NCBI RefSeq assembly: GCF_021117385.1
Contig: NZ_CP088252.1
Location: 868,001 to 932,000 of the forward strand
Reading direction: 5' to 3'
Source of the DNA: Frateuria soli
GTDB taxonomy: Bacteria > Pseudomonadota > Gammaproteobacteria > Xanthomonadales > Rhodanobacteraceae
Length of the DNA: 64,000 nucleotides
In this document: positions 55,645 to 64,000 of the stretch, piece by piece
Layout: each line of letters begins with the position of its first letter
Numbering within the stretch: position 1 is the stretch's first letter
Program-made: the position numbers and the translations under genes
Notes under the pieces: generated by a model
Database searches by the model: none
What the model saw: the letters and a program-made list of their open reading frames with translations, nothing else
What the model was told of the DNA's origin: nothing

Positions 55645-56427
55645 TCACTGCCCCTTGAAATCGGCCTTGCGCTTCTCCAGGAACGCACTCGTCCCCTCGC
55701 GCATGTCCTCGGTGGCGAAGGCCAGTGCGAAGCCCTGCGTTTCGAACTCCAGGCCCTGGTCAAGCGCAGTCTCGCCACCCAGCAGAATGGCATCGAGGAT
55801 GCCCGCGGCCGCCAGCGGCGCGGCCGCAGCCAGTTGGTCGGCCAGCGCATCGACGGTTTCGTCCAGCGCCTCGGGCGCGACGACGCGATTGACGATGCCA
55901 AGTTCGAAGGCCCGCTGCGCACCGATCGGTGCGCCCGTCAGGCAAAGCTCCAGCGCGGCGCTGCGGCCGGCCAGGCGCAGCAGGCGCTGGGTGCCGCCGA
56001 AGCCGGGGATCAGGCCCAGGTTGATTTCCGGCTGGCCGAACTTCGCCTTTTCGCTGGCCACGCGCAGGTGGCAGGCCATCGCCAGCTCCATGCCGCCGCC
56101 CAGCGCGAAGCCCTGGATGCGCGCGACCACCGGCTTGCCCAGCCGTTCGATCGTGCTCATCAGGCGCTGCCCGGTGCGCGAGAACGACTGCGCCTGAACC
56201 GGCGTATAGCCGTTCATCTCGGCGATGTCGGCGCCGGCCACGAATGCCTTTTCGCCCGCGCCGGCGAGCACCACCGCGCGTACCGCGTCGTCCTGCGCCG
56301 CCTGGGTAAAGGCGAGGGTCAGCTCGTTGAGCGTGTCGCGGTTGAGCGCGTTGAGCTTGTCGGGGCGGTTGATGGTGATCACGCGGACCGCGCCGCGGTT
56401 GGCGATTTCCAGATTGCGATAGGCCAT
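55645..56427 (-). CDS. Enoyl-CoA hydratase (crotonase family)
   Basis: A 260-aa crotonase-fold enzyme adding water to 2-enoyl-CoA in fatty-acid or amino-acid degradation. The oxyanion-hole segment is KAFVAGADIAEM near 65, and the two catalytic glutamates are in GFALGGGMELAMACHLR near 113 and PEINLGLIPGFGGTQRL near 133. Both are present, so hydratase activity is likely. The end KADFKGQ is typical of PaaF/FadB1-type hydratases. It is divergent from the FKBP gene; no other beta-oxidation genes are adjacent. Confidence 0.9.
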   Translation of the reverse strand: MAYRNLEIANRGAVRVITINRPDKLNALNRDTLNELTLAFTQAAQDDAVRAVVLAGAGEKAFVAGADIAEMNGYTPVQAQSFSRTGQRLMSTIERLGKPVVARIQGFALGGGMELAMACHLRVASEKAKFGQPEINLGLIPGFGGTQRLLRLAGRSAALELCLTGAPIGAQRAFELGIVNRVVAPEALDETVDALADQLAAAAPLAAAGILDAILLGGETALDQGLEFETQGFALAFATEDMREGTSAFLEKRKADFKGQ

Positions 56428-56574
56428 GGCGAGCGCTCCGGCGGAAGGAAAACGCGCATGGTAGCGCGGGAACCTTTACCGCCGCGCGGGTTCGAAGCAG
56501 ACGGCGGCCGTGGCGCTGCATGGCGCCGCCAATGCGCATAGCATGGCCGGTACGTCTTTCGTCGGAGGCAAGGC

Positions 56575-57285
56575 ATGACACGACTGGGTGGGCTGGCGCT
56601 TGGCATGCTGCTGCTGGGAAGCGTCGCACATGCGCAGGACCGCGCCGGCGCGCCGACTTCGCAGGTCAAGCTGGACAAGCACAAGCTGTCCTATGCGATC
56701 GGCTACCAGATCGGCAGCCAGTTCGCCGGCGGCCAGCCGGACGTGGACCTTGCCACCGTGCAGAAGGCCATCGCCGATGCCTACGCCAGGCGCCATCCGG
56801 CCGTCCCGATGCAGGACATGCACGCCCAGCTCCAGCGCCTGGAGCAGCAGCTGCACGCCAACGCCGTGGCCGAGTTCAAGCACATTGCCGAAGCCAACGC
56901 CCGCAAGAGCGCCGAATACATGGCGAAGAACCGCAAGCGCCCGGGCGTGGTGCAGTTGCCTTCCGGCGTCCAGTACGCGGTGATCGCATCGGGCGAGGGT
57001 ACCGAAAGACCCAAGGTCACCAGCACGGTGACGGTGAACTACCGCGGGATGCTGGTGGACGGTACCGAGTTCGACAGTTCCTGGGCGCACGGCGCGCCGG
57101 TCACGTTCCAGGTCGACAAGGTCATTCCCGGCTGGCAGGACGTGATCCCGCGCATGCACGTGGGCGATCGCTGGAAGGTGGTGATTCCGCCGCAGCTGGC
57201 CTACGGCGAACGCGGGCAACTGCCGCGTATCGGACCGAACGAAGCGCTGGTGTTCGAGATCGAATTGCTCGATATCGCCAAGTAG
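56575..57285 (+). CDS. FKBP-type peptidyl-prolyl cis-trans isomerase (Mip/FkpA-like)
   Basis: A 236-aa periplasmic foldase. The signal peptide is residues 1-21 (GGLALGMLLLGSVAHAQ). A helical dimerisation domain follows (about 28-115, KLSYAIGYQIGSQFAGG). The C-terminal FKBP domain spans about 130-235, with VNYRGMLVDGTEFDSSW, VIPGWQDVIPRM and LAYGERGQLPRIGPNEALVFEIELL. This is the domain order of FkpA and Mip, which help outer-membrane and secreted proteins fold. It stands alone. Confidence 0.93.
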   Translation: MTRLGGLALGMLLLGSVAHAQDRAGAPTSQVKLDKHKLSYAIGYQIGSQFAGGQPDVDLATVQKAIADAYARRHPAVPMQDMHAQLQRLEQQLHANAVAEFKHIAEANARKSAEYMAKNRKRPGVVQLPSGVQYAVIASGEGTERPKVTSTVTVNYRGMLVDGTEFDSSWAHGAPVTFQVDKVIPGWQDVIPRMHVGDRWKVVIPPQLAYGERGQLPRIGPNEALVFEIELLDIAK

Positions 57286-57439
57286 CGGGTGGGCTCTTCG
57301 ACGTCGGCGCGTCGCACGCACGCTCGGGACGACGCTTGCTGGAGAGCCCTTCGCGCCGGGTGTATCCGCGAAGGTGAAGTCCAGGCGCATGCCGCCCGAT
57401 GCACAGCCACGCTCCCGCGCATCGGCTAAAATCGTGCAA

Positions 57440-57628
57440 ATGCCGAACGATCCCGTCGCCCCCGCCGCTCCCCTCACGCCCTGCATCGGCATCTGCCGGC
57501 TGGACGCGCGCGGCTGGTGCGAGGGCTGCCTGCGAAGCGGCGAGGAAATCGCGCGTTGGCGCACCATGGACGACGCCGAGCGCCTGTATTTCATGCGCGA
57601 GATCCTGCCCGCGCGCGCGAGGACCTGA
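57440..57628 (+). CDS. DUF1289 small protein (62 aa)
   Basis: A 62-aa protein with the DUF1289 pattern: TPCIGICRLDARGWCEGCLRSGEEIARW, in which four cysteines probably bind a metal, then a helical MDDAERLYFMREIL. The ATG at 57440 follows GTGCAA; a GTG two codons earlier is possible. It overlaps the downstream NUDIX gene by one base (TGATG), and DUF1289-NUDIX pairs are common. Function unknown. Confidence 0.88.
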   Translation: MPNDPVAPAAPLTPCIGICRLDARGWCEGCLRSGEEIARWRTMDDAERLYFMREILPARART

Positions 57629-58254
57629 TGCACGTTGCGCCGGGGCGATCGATCGAGCGCGTGCTGCAGGCCTTGCCGCAAGCCCTGCGTTCGCTTTCCG
57701 ATCCACCGGCAGCGCCGGGATGGAACCATGCGCAGATGTCCGACCTTCTTGGCGACACGCCCAGGCGTCCCGCGGCCGTCCTGGTCGGCGTGCGCGAAGG
57801 CGTGCAGCCGCGGCTGGTCCTGACCGTGCGCACCGCGCACCTGCAGTCGCACGCGGGGCAGGTGGCCTTTCCGGGTGGTCGGCAGGATCCCGGTGACCTC
57901 GACGCGATCGACACCGCCCTGCGCGAGAGCGAAGAGGAGATCGGGCTGGAACGCGCGCTGGTCCAGCCGTTGGGGTTCCTCGACTGCTTCGAGACGATCA
58001 GCGGCTACTGCGTCACGCCGGTCGTCGCGCGCATCGCCGAGCGCGCGGTGCTCTATCCGACACCGGCCGAGGTCGCCGAAGTCTTCGAAGTGCCGTTCGC
58101 GTTCTTCCTTGAACCGTCCAACCTCAGGCGCTACGTGATGGACTACCGTGGGCATCGGCGCGCGATGGTGGAGTTCGTCCATGGCGGCCACCGCATCTGG
58201 GGCGCCACCGCCGCGATGCTGCTCAACCTGCTGGAAAGGATGAAAGACGCATGA
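57628..58254 (+). CDS. NUDIX hydrolase, coenzyme A pyrophosphatase type
   Basis: A 208-aa NudL (CoA pyrophosphatase)-like enzyme. The preceding UPF0035 phrase LQSHAGQVAFPGGRQD near residue 72 and the Nudix box GGRQDPGD...ALRESEEEIGL (near 85-107, G-x5-E-x7-REuxEExGu with the first Glu replaced by Asp/Leu context) are visible. It likely cleaves CoA or its derivatives to 4'-phosphopantetheine and 3',5'-ADP. It overlaps both DUF1289 (TGATG) and sseA (ATGA), forming a three-gene operon. Confidence 0.9.
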   Translation: MHVAPGRSIERVLQALPQALRSLSDPPAAPGWNHAQMSDLLGDTPRRPAAVLVGVREGVQPRLVLTVRTAHLQSHAGQVAFPGGRQDPGDLDAIDTALRESEEEIGLERALVQPLGFLDCFETISGYCVTPVVARIAERAVLYPTPAEVAEVFEVPFAFFLEPSNLRRYVMDYRGHRRAMVEFVHGGHRIWGATAAMLLNLLERMKDA

Positions 58255-59114
58255 GCCTGCATACCACGCTGATCGATGCGGCCACGCTGGCCGGACTGCC
58301 GCCCGACGAGGTGCTGATCGTGGACTGCCGCGCCGACCCGGCCGGCGCGGGTTCGGCCGACCCCGACAAGCCCGGACGCGAGTATCGCCAGTCCCATATC
58401 CCCGGCGCGGTACATGCGAGCCTGGAACACGATCTTTCCGATCTCGGGCGCGAGGGCCAGGGCCTGGGGCGGCACCCGCTGCCGCTGGAACAGGCGTTTT
58501 CCGCCGTGCTCGGTCGCTGGGGCTGGCGTCCGGGCCTGCAGGTGGTGGCTTACGATGCCGCCAGCAGTGCGCTCGCGGCCGCCCGCCTCTGGTGGCTGCT
58601 GCGCCTGGCCGGCGTGCGCGAAGTCGCGGTACTCGACGGCGGGTTCGCCGCCTGGTGCGATGCCGGCCTGCCGGTCGAAAGCGGGCCGGTCGCGCGCACG
58701 CCGAGCCAGGTCGACCTGCGCTTCGACCCGGCCCAGGCGATCACCGACCATGCGGCGCTGCATGCCGATCCGGCACCGGTGCTGGTGGATGCCCGCGCCG
58801 CTGTGCGTTATCGCGGCGAGTCCGAGCCGCTGGATCGCGCGGCCGGCCATGTGCCGGGCGCGCTCAATCGTCCCTATACCGACAACCTCGACACCCGCGG
58901 GCGGTTCAAGACGCCGGCGCAGCTGCGCGAGGAGTTTGCGGCGGTGCTGGGCGACACGCCGCCGCCGAAGGTCGTGCACATGTGCGGCTCCGGCGTCACT
59001 GCCTGCCACAACCTGCTGGCGATGGAGCACGCCGGATTGCACGGCTCGCGCCTATATGCGCCCTCCTGGAGCGGCTGGGTGAGCGATCCGTCGCGGCCGA
59101 TCGCCACCGGCTGA
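58251..59114 (+). CDS. sseA: 3-mercaptopyruvate / thiosulfate sulfurtransferase
   Basis: A 287-aa tandem rhodanese. The inactive N-terminal repeat (about 20-135) contains VVAYDAASSALAAARLWWLLRLAGV. The catalytic repeat (about 160-280) has the active-site loop HMCGSGVTACHN near 242, with the CGSGVTA signature of mercaptopyruvate sulfurtransferases. It moves sulfur from mercaptopyruvate or thiosulfate to acceptors such as cyanide or thiols. It is the last gene of the DUF1289-NUDIX-sseA operon. Confidence 0.94.
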   Translation: MSLHTTLIDAATLAGLPPDEVLIVDCRADPAGAGSADPDKPGREYRQSHIPGAVHASLEHDLSDLGREGQGLGRHPLPLEQAFSAVLGRWGWRPGLQVVAYDAASSALAAARLWWLLRLAGVREVAVLDGGFAAWCDAGLPVESGPVARTPSQVDLRFDPAQAITDHAALHADPAPVLVDARAAVRYRGESEPLDRAAGHVPGALNRPYTDNLDTRGRFKTPAQLREEFAAVLGDTPPPKVVHMCGSGVTACHNLLAMEHAGLHGSRLYAPSWSGWVSDPSRPIATG

Positions 59115-59146
59115 CCGGCGCTCGCATCGCCGACCCGCCAACCCCG

Positions 59147-59217
59147 GCAGGAGCCCACTCGTGGGCGATGCCTTTTCCGCGACCGGCCAAGCAAATCGCC
59201 CCGGGGGCCTCCCGGAA
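59147..59217. repeat. REP-type repeat, family B, degenerate
   Basis: GGCAGGAGCCCACTCGTGGGCGATGCC with a decayed second arm ending GGGCCTCCCGG, between sseA and the converging crotonase gene. Confidence 0.65.
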
Positions 59218-59225
59218 AGCAGGGA

Positions 59226-59987
59226 TCAGGCGCTCTTGGCCTTCAGCCGTGCGACCAACCCCTGCAGCGTGGCCTGCGTTTCCGCGTTGAAGTAGGCGTC
59301 CATGAAGGCGTCCAGCGGCAGGGCATCGACATCCTTCCAGGCATCGCGCAGGTCGGCGCGGGCCAGTTCGCGCGTGGCCAGCATGGCGTGGCGGGGAAAC
59401 GCCAGCAGCTCGGTCAGCCAGTGCACCGCGCGGGTGACCACCTGATCCACGCCGGTCAGCTCGTCCACGAAGCCGCAGGCCAGCGCCTGCTCGGCCTCGA
59501 GCATGGCGCCGGCGACCAGCAAGCGCTCGGCGCGGTAGGTGCCGACCACGCGGCGCAGCGCGAGCTGGATGCAGTCGGGCACCATCAGGCCCACCTGCAC
59601 TTCGTTGAGGCCGATGCGGAAGGGGCCCTGGGCCATCACGCGGTAGTCGCAGAACAGCGCCAGCACGGCGCCCCCCGCGGGGCTGTGGCCGGTGATCGCC
59701 GCCACCGCCGGCACCGGCAGGTGGGCGAGGTCCGCGCACAGCTCGAACAGCGCGCGCCAGTAGGCCCGGACACCGGCGCGGTCGCGTTGCAACAGTTCGG
59801 GCACGTCCACGCCGGCCGAGAACAGGCCCTGCGCACCCGAGATCACCAGCCCGCGCGCGCCGTCGCGCGGCGCTTGCGCAACGGCGTCGCGCAGTGCGGC
59901 GATCAGGTCCATGTTCAACGCATTGACCGGCGGCCGGGCCAGGCGGATCTCGGCGATGTCGCCGTCGTGCGGGAGGATGTCGAGCAT
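59226..59987 (-). CDS. Enoyl-CoA hydratase/isomerase family protein
   Basis: A 253-aa crotonase-fold protein. The oxyanion segment is GLFSAGVDVPELL near 55. The first catalytic position lies in HSPAGGAVLALFCDYR, where the usual Glu of GGxELA is replaced by Val. The second region reads NEVQVGLMVPDCI. The loss of the hydratase Glu pair suggests an enoyl-CoA isomerase or another crotonase activity rather than hydration. The ATG at 59987 is 21 codons inside the open frame. It stands alone. Confidence 0.85.
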   Translation of the reverse strand: MLDILPHDGDIAEIRLARPPVNALNMDLIAALRDAVAQAPRDGARGLVISGAQGLFSAGVDVPELLQRDRAGVRAYWRALFELCADLAHLPVPAVAAITGHSPAGGAVLALFCDYRVMAQGPFRIGLNEVQVGLMVPDCIQLALRRVVGTYRAERLLVAGAMLEAEQALACGFVDELTGVDQVVTRAVHWLTELLAFPRHAMLATRELARADLRDAWKDVDALPLDAFMDAYFNAETQATLQGLVARLKAKSA

Positions 59988-60020
59988 GCTGTGTTCCTTG
60001 TCGGTGGGATCGAGCCTTGA

Positions 60021-60085
60021 TGCGGGAGCGGACCCGTGCGCGACCGTCATGCATCACGCTCGCGCACGGGAGGCGCATCCGCTGG
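60021..60085. repeat. REP-type palindrome, family A
   Basis: GCGGGAGCGGACCCGTGCGCGACCG and GCTCGCGCACGGGAGGCGCATCC, an imperfect inverted pair between the crotonase and DUF4139 genes. Confidence 0.75.
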
Positions 60086-60096
60086 CGAGCAGGCGC

Positions 60097-61545
60097 TTAC
60101 TGGTCCGCCGCCCAGCGGTAGTGCACCGCGTAGTCCAGCGTCGCCTTGCCGCCGGGGGGCACGTTCACCCGGAACTCCAGCACGTCCGGCGACTGCTTGC
60201 TCGGCTTGACCGACGAGGACGCCAGGGTCCATTCCCGCCAGCGGCTGGGATGCTCGCGCACGGTCACCACGCGGGCCGACTCCCCGGCGTTGGTGAGCGT
60301 GATGCGGAAGGCCTCGTCCATCGTGCGGGCGGACTTGTCCAGCTTGAAGGACGTGCGCTCGCGCTCGGCGCGGAGGTCGAAGGCAGTGCCCAGGGTGAGG
60401 GTGGCATCACTGCCCTTGGGCGTGTCCTCGATGCGGCCTTCGCCCAGGAATTGCGGCGTGCCGCGGGCGTCGTTGCCAAGCACGCGCAGGTAGCCGGCCG
60501 GCAGGCTGTCGAAGGCGGTGAAGCGCAGCGTGCTCTCGATGGTATTGCCACCGCCGATGTTGAAGTCGGGGGAGAGCATCGGCTCCGGCGGTGTCCAGGC
60601 ATTGCCGTTCTCGTACAGGGCCGTGCGCTCGCAGGCCAGCGTGCGGGTGGTGTAGAGCGGCACCTGGCTGACGCTGCCGTCCGGCAAGTCGACCGGCTGC
60701 GGCAGGGTATAGAGGCGGTAGTCGCCGAGCGCTGACTGCTGCGGCATATCGGCGGCTTCGGCCTTGTAGCCACGGGCCATCGCCATCATCGGCCGGGGAG
60801 CACCGGCCTTGGCGAAGCTCGGTTCTCCGGCCACCAGTTCCACGGTGGCGTTGCGCCAGTCGCGGCCGCTGCGGTTGGCGATACTGGCGCGGGATTCGAA
60901 CGCCATGCGACAGGTCCCGCCGGGCTGCAGCGTGGCGACATAGGCGGCGCGCCAACCGAGGCCGCCGGTCGGGTAGCTGAGCACGGCGGTGGCCGTGCCG
61001 GCCCGTGTGGCATCCACGCGCAGGCGCAGGCTGGAGCCGGTGGGAAAGTCGTCGCCGGAACTGCGTACCGCGGCGTAGTCGTGCACCAGCGTGTTGCCCA
61101 GGGCGCCCTTGACCAGCAGGCCGCTGCCGGCACGCAGCAGCGTGCCTTGCGCCAGCGATTCACCGTTGTCGCCGAGCACGGTGATCTCACGGCCCACCAG
61201 GCCGGCGAGTGCCGCCTCGTTGCCCTGGCCGAGCAGCAGGCGCTGGGAAATCACCCTGGCCCGGTCATTGGCGAAGGACAGTGCGATGGCCTCGGGATCG
61301 AGGTAGAGCGGCAGGTCGCCCACGCTGACGTCCTGCGTGCCGGCCTTCAGCTGCAATGTGCGCTGTTCGCGCACTACCGCGTGGCCATCACCCACGCTGC
61401 CGTCGCCGGTGGAGGCGAACAGCGCGGCGCTATCGCTCCGGTAAAGGGTCAGCGCGGTAGCGGCTTCGGCCGCATGGGTCGTGGACATCGCCATGAAGGT
61501 GGCGCAGGCGGTGGCGAGGACCGTGGAACGGGGGAGTGTCGTCAT
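60097..61545 (-). CDS. DUF4139 domain secreted protein
   Basis: A 482-aa protein with a Sec signal peptide (about residues 1-28, ending THAAEAA). The mature chain is beta-rich, with the DUF4139 core phrase SYPTGGLGWRAAYVATL near 195-212 followed by SIANRSGRDWRNATVELVAGEP near 225-247, and a final Ig-like strand set ending in GKATLDYAVHYRW. The family is widespread in proteobacteria, probably periplasmic or surface-exposed, with no assigned function. Confidence 0.88.
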   Translation of the reverse strand: MTTLPRSTVLATACATFMAMSTTHAAEAATALTLYRSDSAALFASTGDGSVGDGHAVVREQRTLQLKAGTQDVSVGDLPLYLDPEAIALSFANDRARVISQRLLLGQGNEAALAGLVGREITVLGDNGESLAQGTLLRAGSGLLVKGALGNTLVHDYAAVRSSGDDFPTGSSLRLRVDATRAGTATAVLSYPTGGLGWRAAYVATLQPGGTCRMAFESRASIANRSGRDWRNATVELVAGEPSFAKAGAPRPMMAMARGYKAEAADMPQQSALGDYRLYTLPQPVDLPDGSVSQVPLYTTRTLACERTALYENGNAWTPPEPMLSPDFNIGGGNTIESTLRFTAFDSLPAGYLRVLGNDARGTPQFLGEGRIEDTPKGSDATLTLGTAFDLRAERERTSFKLDKSARTMDEAFRITLTNAGESARVVTVREHPSRWREWTLASSSVKPSKQSPDVLEFRVNVPPGGKATLDYAVHYRWAADQ

Positions 61546-61701
61546 GGGGCACCTTCCGTTTGGGGAGCGCCCATCATAGCGAGCGCCCGCCCGCCCGCGT
61601 GCCGGGTGCCGCGCAGGCTCGCGCGCAGGTGCGATCAGGATTGTCCAAGTCGTGCACCCGCCGCCGGGCTATGGTGGCGCCAGCTTCTCGGATGAAAGGT
61701 C

Positions 61702-62199
61702 ATGCCCGCTCCTTCGACCATCGACATCGCACCCGCACGCCTGCCCGGGGATATCGATCTCGTGCGTGCGCTCTTCGGGGAATACATCACCGGTCTCGGC
61801 ATCGATCTCTCGTTCCAGGACGTCCATACGGAGCTTGCGCAGTTGCCGGGCAAGTACGCGCCACCGCGAGGGGACGTGCTGCTCGCCCGCGACGTGACCG
61901 GTGCCGCACTGGGTTGCGTCGCGCTCCGGCCGTGGTCGCCACCGGGCGAGTGCGAGATCAAGCGCCTGTATGTGCGGCCGGCGGCCCGGGGACGATCCCT
62001 GGGGCGGCAGTTGGCCGAGGCGGCGATCGCCCGGGCGAGCCAGGCCGGCTACCGGCGCGTACTGCTGGATACGCTGGCCTCGATGCAGGCAGCGCGCGCG
62101 CTTTATGCCTCGCTGGGCTTCCGGCCGGTCGAGCCGTACTACCGGAACCCGGTACCCGACACGCTGTACATGGCGCTCGATCTCCCCGGAGCGGCCTGA
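61702..62199 (+). CDS. GNAT family N-acetyltransferase
   Basis: A 165-aa acetyl-CoA-dependent acyltransferase. The phosphate-binding motif A is IKRLYVRPAARGRSLGRQLAEAAI near residues 90-113 (R-x-x-G-R/x-G/A type), followed by VLLDTLASMQAARALYASLGFRPVEPY (motif B). The N-terminus begins IDIAPARLPGDIDLVRALFGEYI. The acceptor is unknown. It converges with the AraC gene, the stops being 5 bases apart. Confidence 0.88.
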   Translation: MPAPSTIDIAPARLPGDIDLVRALFGEYITGLGIDLSFQDVHTELAQLPGKYAPPRGDVLLARDVTGAALGCVALRPWSPPGECEIKRLYVRPAARGRSLGRQLAEAAIARASQAGYRRVLLDTLASMQAARALYASLGFRPVEPYYRNPVPDTLYMALDLPGAA

Positions 62200-62204
62200 G
62201 CGGG

Positions 62205-62846
62205 TCAGTGGGTGGCGGCCCAGCCGAGCCGGAAAGCGGCGGGCGTCATGCCGAATGTCTTCACGAACTCCCGGTTGAGATGCGCCTGGTCGTAGAAGCC
62301 GGCGGCGAGCGCCGCCTCGACGATGGGCATCTGCATGCGCAGCAGCGCCTTGGCCCGGTGCAGCGCCAGCAGGATGTGGAAGTTGTGCAGGCCGGTACCG
62401 GTCTCCCGACGGAATGCACGCGCAAGATGGCCGGCCGACACCCCGCATGCCTGCGCCACCCCTTCCACGCCGGTGCGCAGCGACGACCGGCGGACCAGCA
62501 GCGCCCGCGCCTGCTCGCCAAGCGTGCCGCCGCCATCGGTGGCGGGAGAAGGGGCGGGCTTCGCGACGAACTGCGAAACGAAGGCCCAGCCATGGTCATC
62601 GACGGGTTCGAAGCAATGGACGGTGCCGGAGGGCACCGTGACCGTGTCGCCGGCCGCCACCATGCGGCAGCCGGCCGGCAGCTTCAGCCGCGCGCGGCCG
62701 GCGAGCATCCGCACCACCTCGTCGCCCGCGTGGAAATGGGGACGGAAGCGCCAGGCATGCCGTTCCCCGGCAATGCTTTCGATCGGCCCTTCCTGTCCAC
62801 GCACCACCTGGAAGGCCGTGCGTGGAGCGGGCGCGCGGACGCGCAT
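62205..62846 (-). CDS. AraC-family transcriptional regulator
   Basis: A 213-aa regulator. An N-terminal cupin-like sensor (about 25-85, HFHAGDEVVRMLAGRARLKLPAGC, then GDTVTVPSGTVHCF) is followed by the two helix-turn-helix units: GVEGVAQACGVSAGHLARAFRRETG near 125-150 and PIVEAALAAGFYDQAHLNREFVKTFGMTPAAFR near 175-207. The ligand is unknown. It begins two bases after the thioesterase stop codon and so probably shares its transcript; the open frame extends further upstream only inside that gene. Confidence 0.9.
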   Translation of the reverse strand: MRVRAPAPRTAFQVVRGQEGPIESIAGERHAWRFRPHFHAGDEVVRMLAGRARLKLPAGCRMVAAGDTVTVPSGTVHCFEPVDDHGWAFVSQFVAKPAPSPATDGGGTLGEQARALLVRRSSLRTGVEGVAQACGVSAGHLARAFRRETGTGLHNFHILLALHRAKALLRMQMPIVEAALAAGFYDQAHLNREFVKTFGMTPAAFRLGWAATH

Positions 62847-62848
62847 GG

Positions 62849-63318
62849 TCAGTCCTGCGCGGCCGCCAGGCGAATGGCTTCGGGCAGCGGCACGGGCTTG
62901 CCGGTGTCTGGATCCATCCAGACCATCACCACGTGGCCGTCGCCGTACAGGCGATCGGGATGCTCGACGTCCCGGATGCGGTGCCCGATGGTCATCGAGC
63001 TGTTGCCCACGCGCTCGCAGAGGAGTTCGACGCACAGCTGCGCCGGCCACTCGATCGGGCGGCGGTAGTTGAGCTGGACCGCTGCCATCACCGGCATGGC
63101 GTGGTCGTCGAACCACGGTCCCGGCACGTGGCTCAGCCACTGCAGCCGCGCCTCTTCCAGGTAGGTCAGGTAGTTCGAGTTGTTCACGTGGTTGAACGCG
63201 TCCAGATCGCGCCAGCGCACCGGCAGGGTGGCCGTGAAAAGCGGCGTGGATGCGGCCGGCGCGGCCTGTTCGGCGGGGGCTTCGACCTCGGCCTTCTTCT
63301 TCGTCGACTTGCGTGGGC

Positions 63319-63322
<4 letters not shown>
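62849..63322 (-). CDS. Acyl-CoA thioesterase (hotdog fold, YbgC/FadM-like)
   Basis: A 157-aa 4HBT-type thioesterase hydrolysing acyl-CoA. The signature is [27 protein letters not shown] near residues 33-58, in which the Asp of DLDAFNHVN is catalytic. The N-terminal 26 residues are a Lys/Ala/Pro-rich tail ([18 protein letters not shown]), unusual for the family. Its start overlaps the uvrA stop (ATGA). Confidence 0.92.

Positions 63323-64000
<678 letters not shown>

Overview
The window looks like chromosomal DNA of a high-GC gammaproteobacterium of the order Xanthomonadales, most likely Rhodanobacteraceae (Dyella, Rhodanobacter, Luteibacter or Frateuria type). The basis is gene content (Oar-like TonB receptor, OprO/P porin beside pst, solitary RnfB next to nth, MutL with an endonuclease-type motif), many REP-type palindromes of the form GTAGGAGCGCACCTGTGCGC, and strong GC bias. 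The genus is inference.

Layout. 1-6480: the 3' end of a TonB-dependent receptor, ppnN, tRNA-Asn, a lone FimT/GspH pseudopilin, uvrB and tRNA-Val. 6540-9430: an AT-richer accessory patch holding four small unknown genes or gene pairs. The most notable is an overlapping two-gene module (183-aa winged-helix-like protein and 268-aa all-helical protein). The patch ends in RAYT/REP-type repeat debris and a cupin gene that has lost its 5' half. 9485-19320: a DUF885 lipoprotein peptidase, then a rearranged segment. In it a hybrid histidine kinase lies between decayed copies of the 3' ends of an MFS transporter gene and an SRPBCC gene, whose intact versions follow with their ArsR regulator; then ATP-grasp and NTF2-like genes. 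19561-25105: phosphoglycerate-mutase-like and NAD(P)H-hydrate dehydratase genes, a cupin, and a divergently arranged ABC exporter and DUF2975/XRE pair sharing a promoter with two matching direct repeats.

25194-32974: gcvP under a tandem glycine riboswitch, a VOC protein, tRNA-Leu, and rnr-rlmB with a small membrane protein. 33108-40084: the phosphate block phoU-pstB-pstA-pstC-pstS, an RNase T-like exonuclease and an OprO/P porin. PhoB-box-like sequences precede both pstS and the porin, so the block should respond to phosphate starvation.

40345-64000: mostly housekeeping genes. They are a BLH-TauE sulfur pair, rnfB-nth, metG, panD, pgi, queG, a bifunctional nnr-tsaE-amidase-mutL run, DUF1684, two crotonases, an FKBP isomerase, DUF1289-NUDIX-sseA, DUF4139, GNAT, and an AraC-thioesterase-uvrA run that leaves the window. 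DNA repair is well represented (uvrB, nth, mutL, uvrA). No complete mobile element, integrase, rRNA or CRISPR array was seen.
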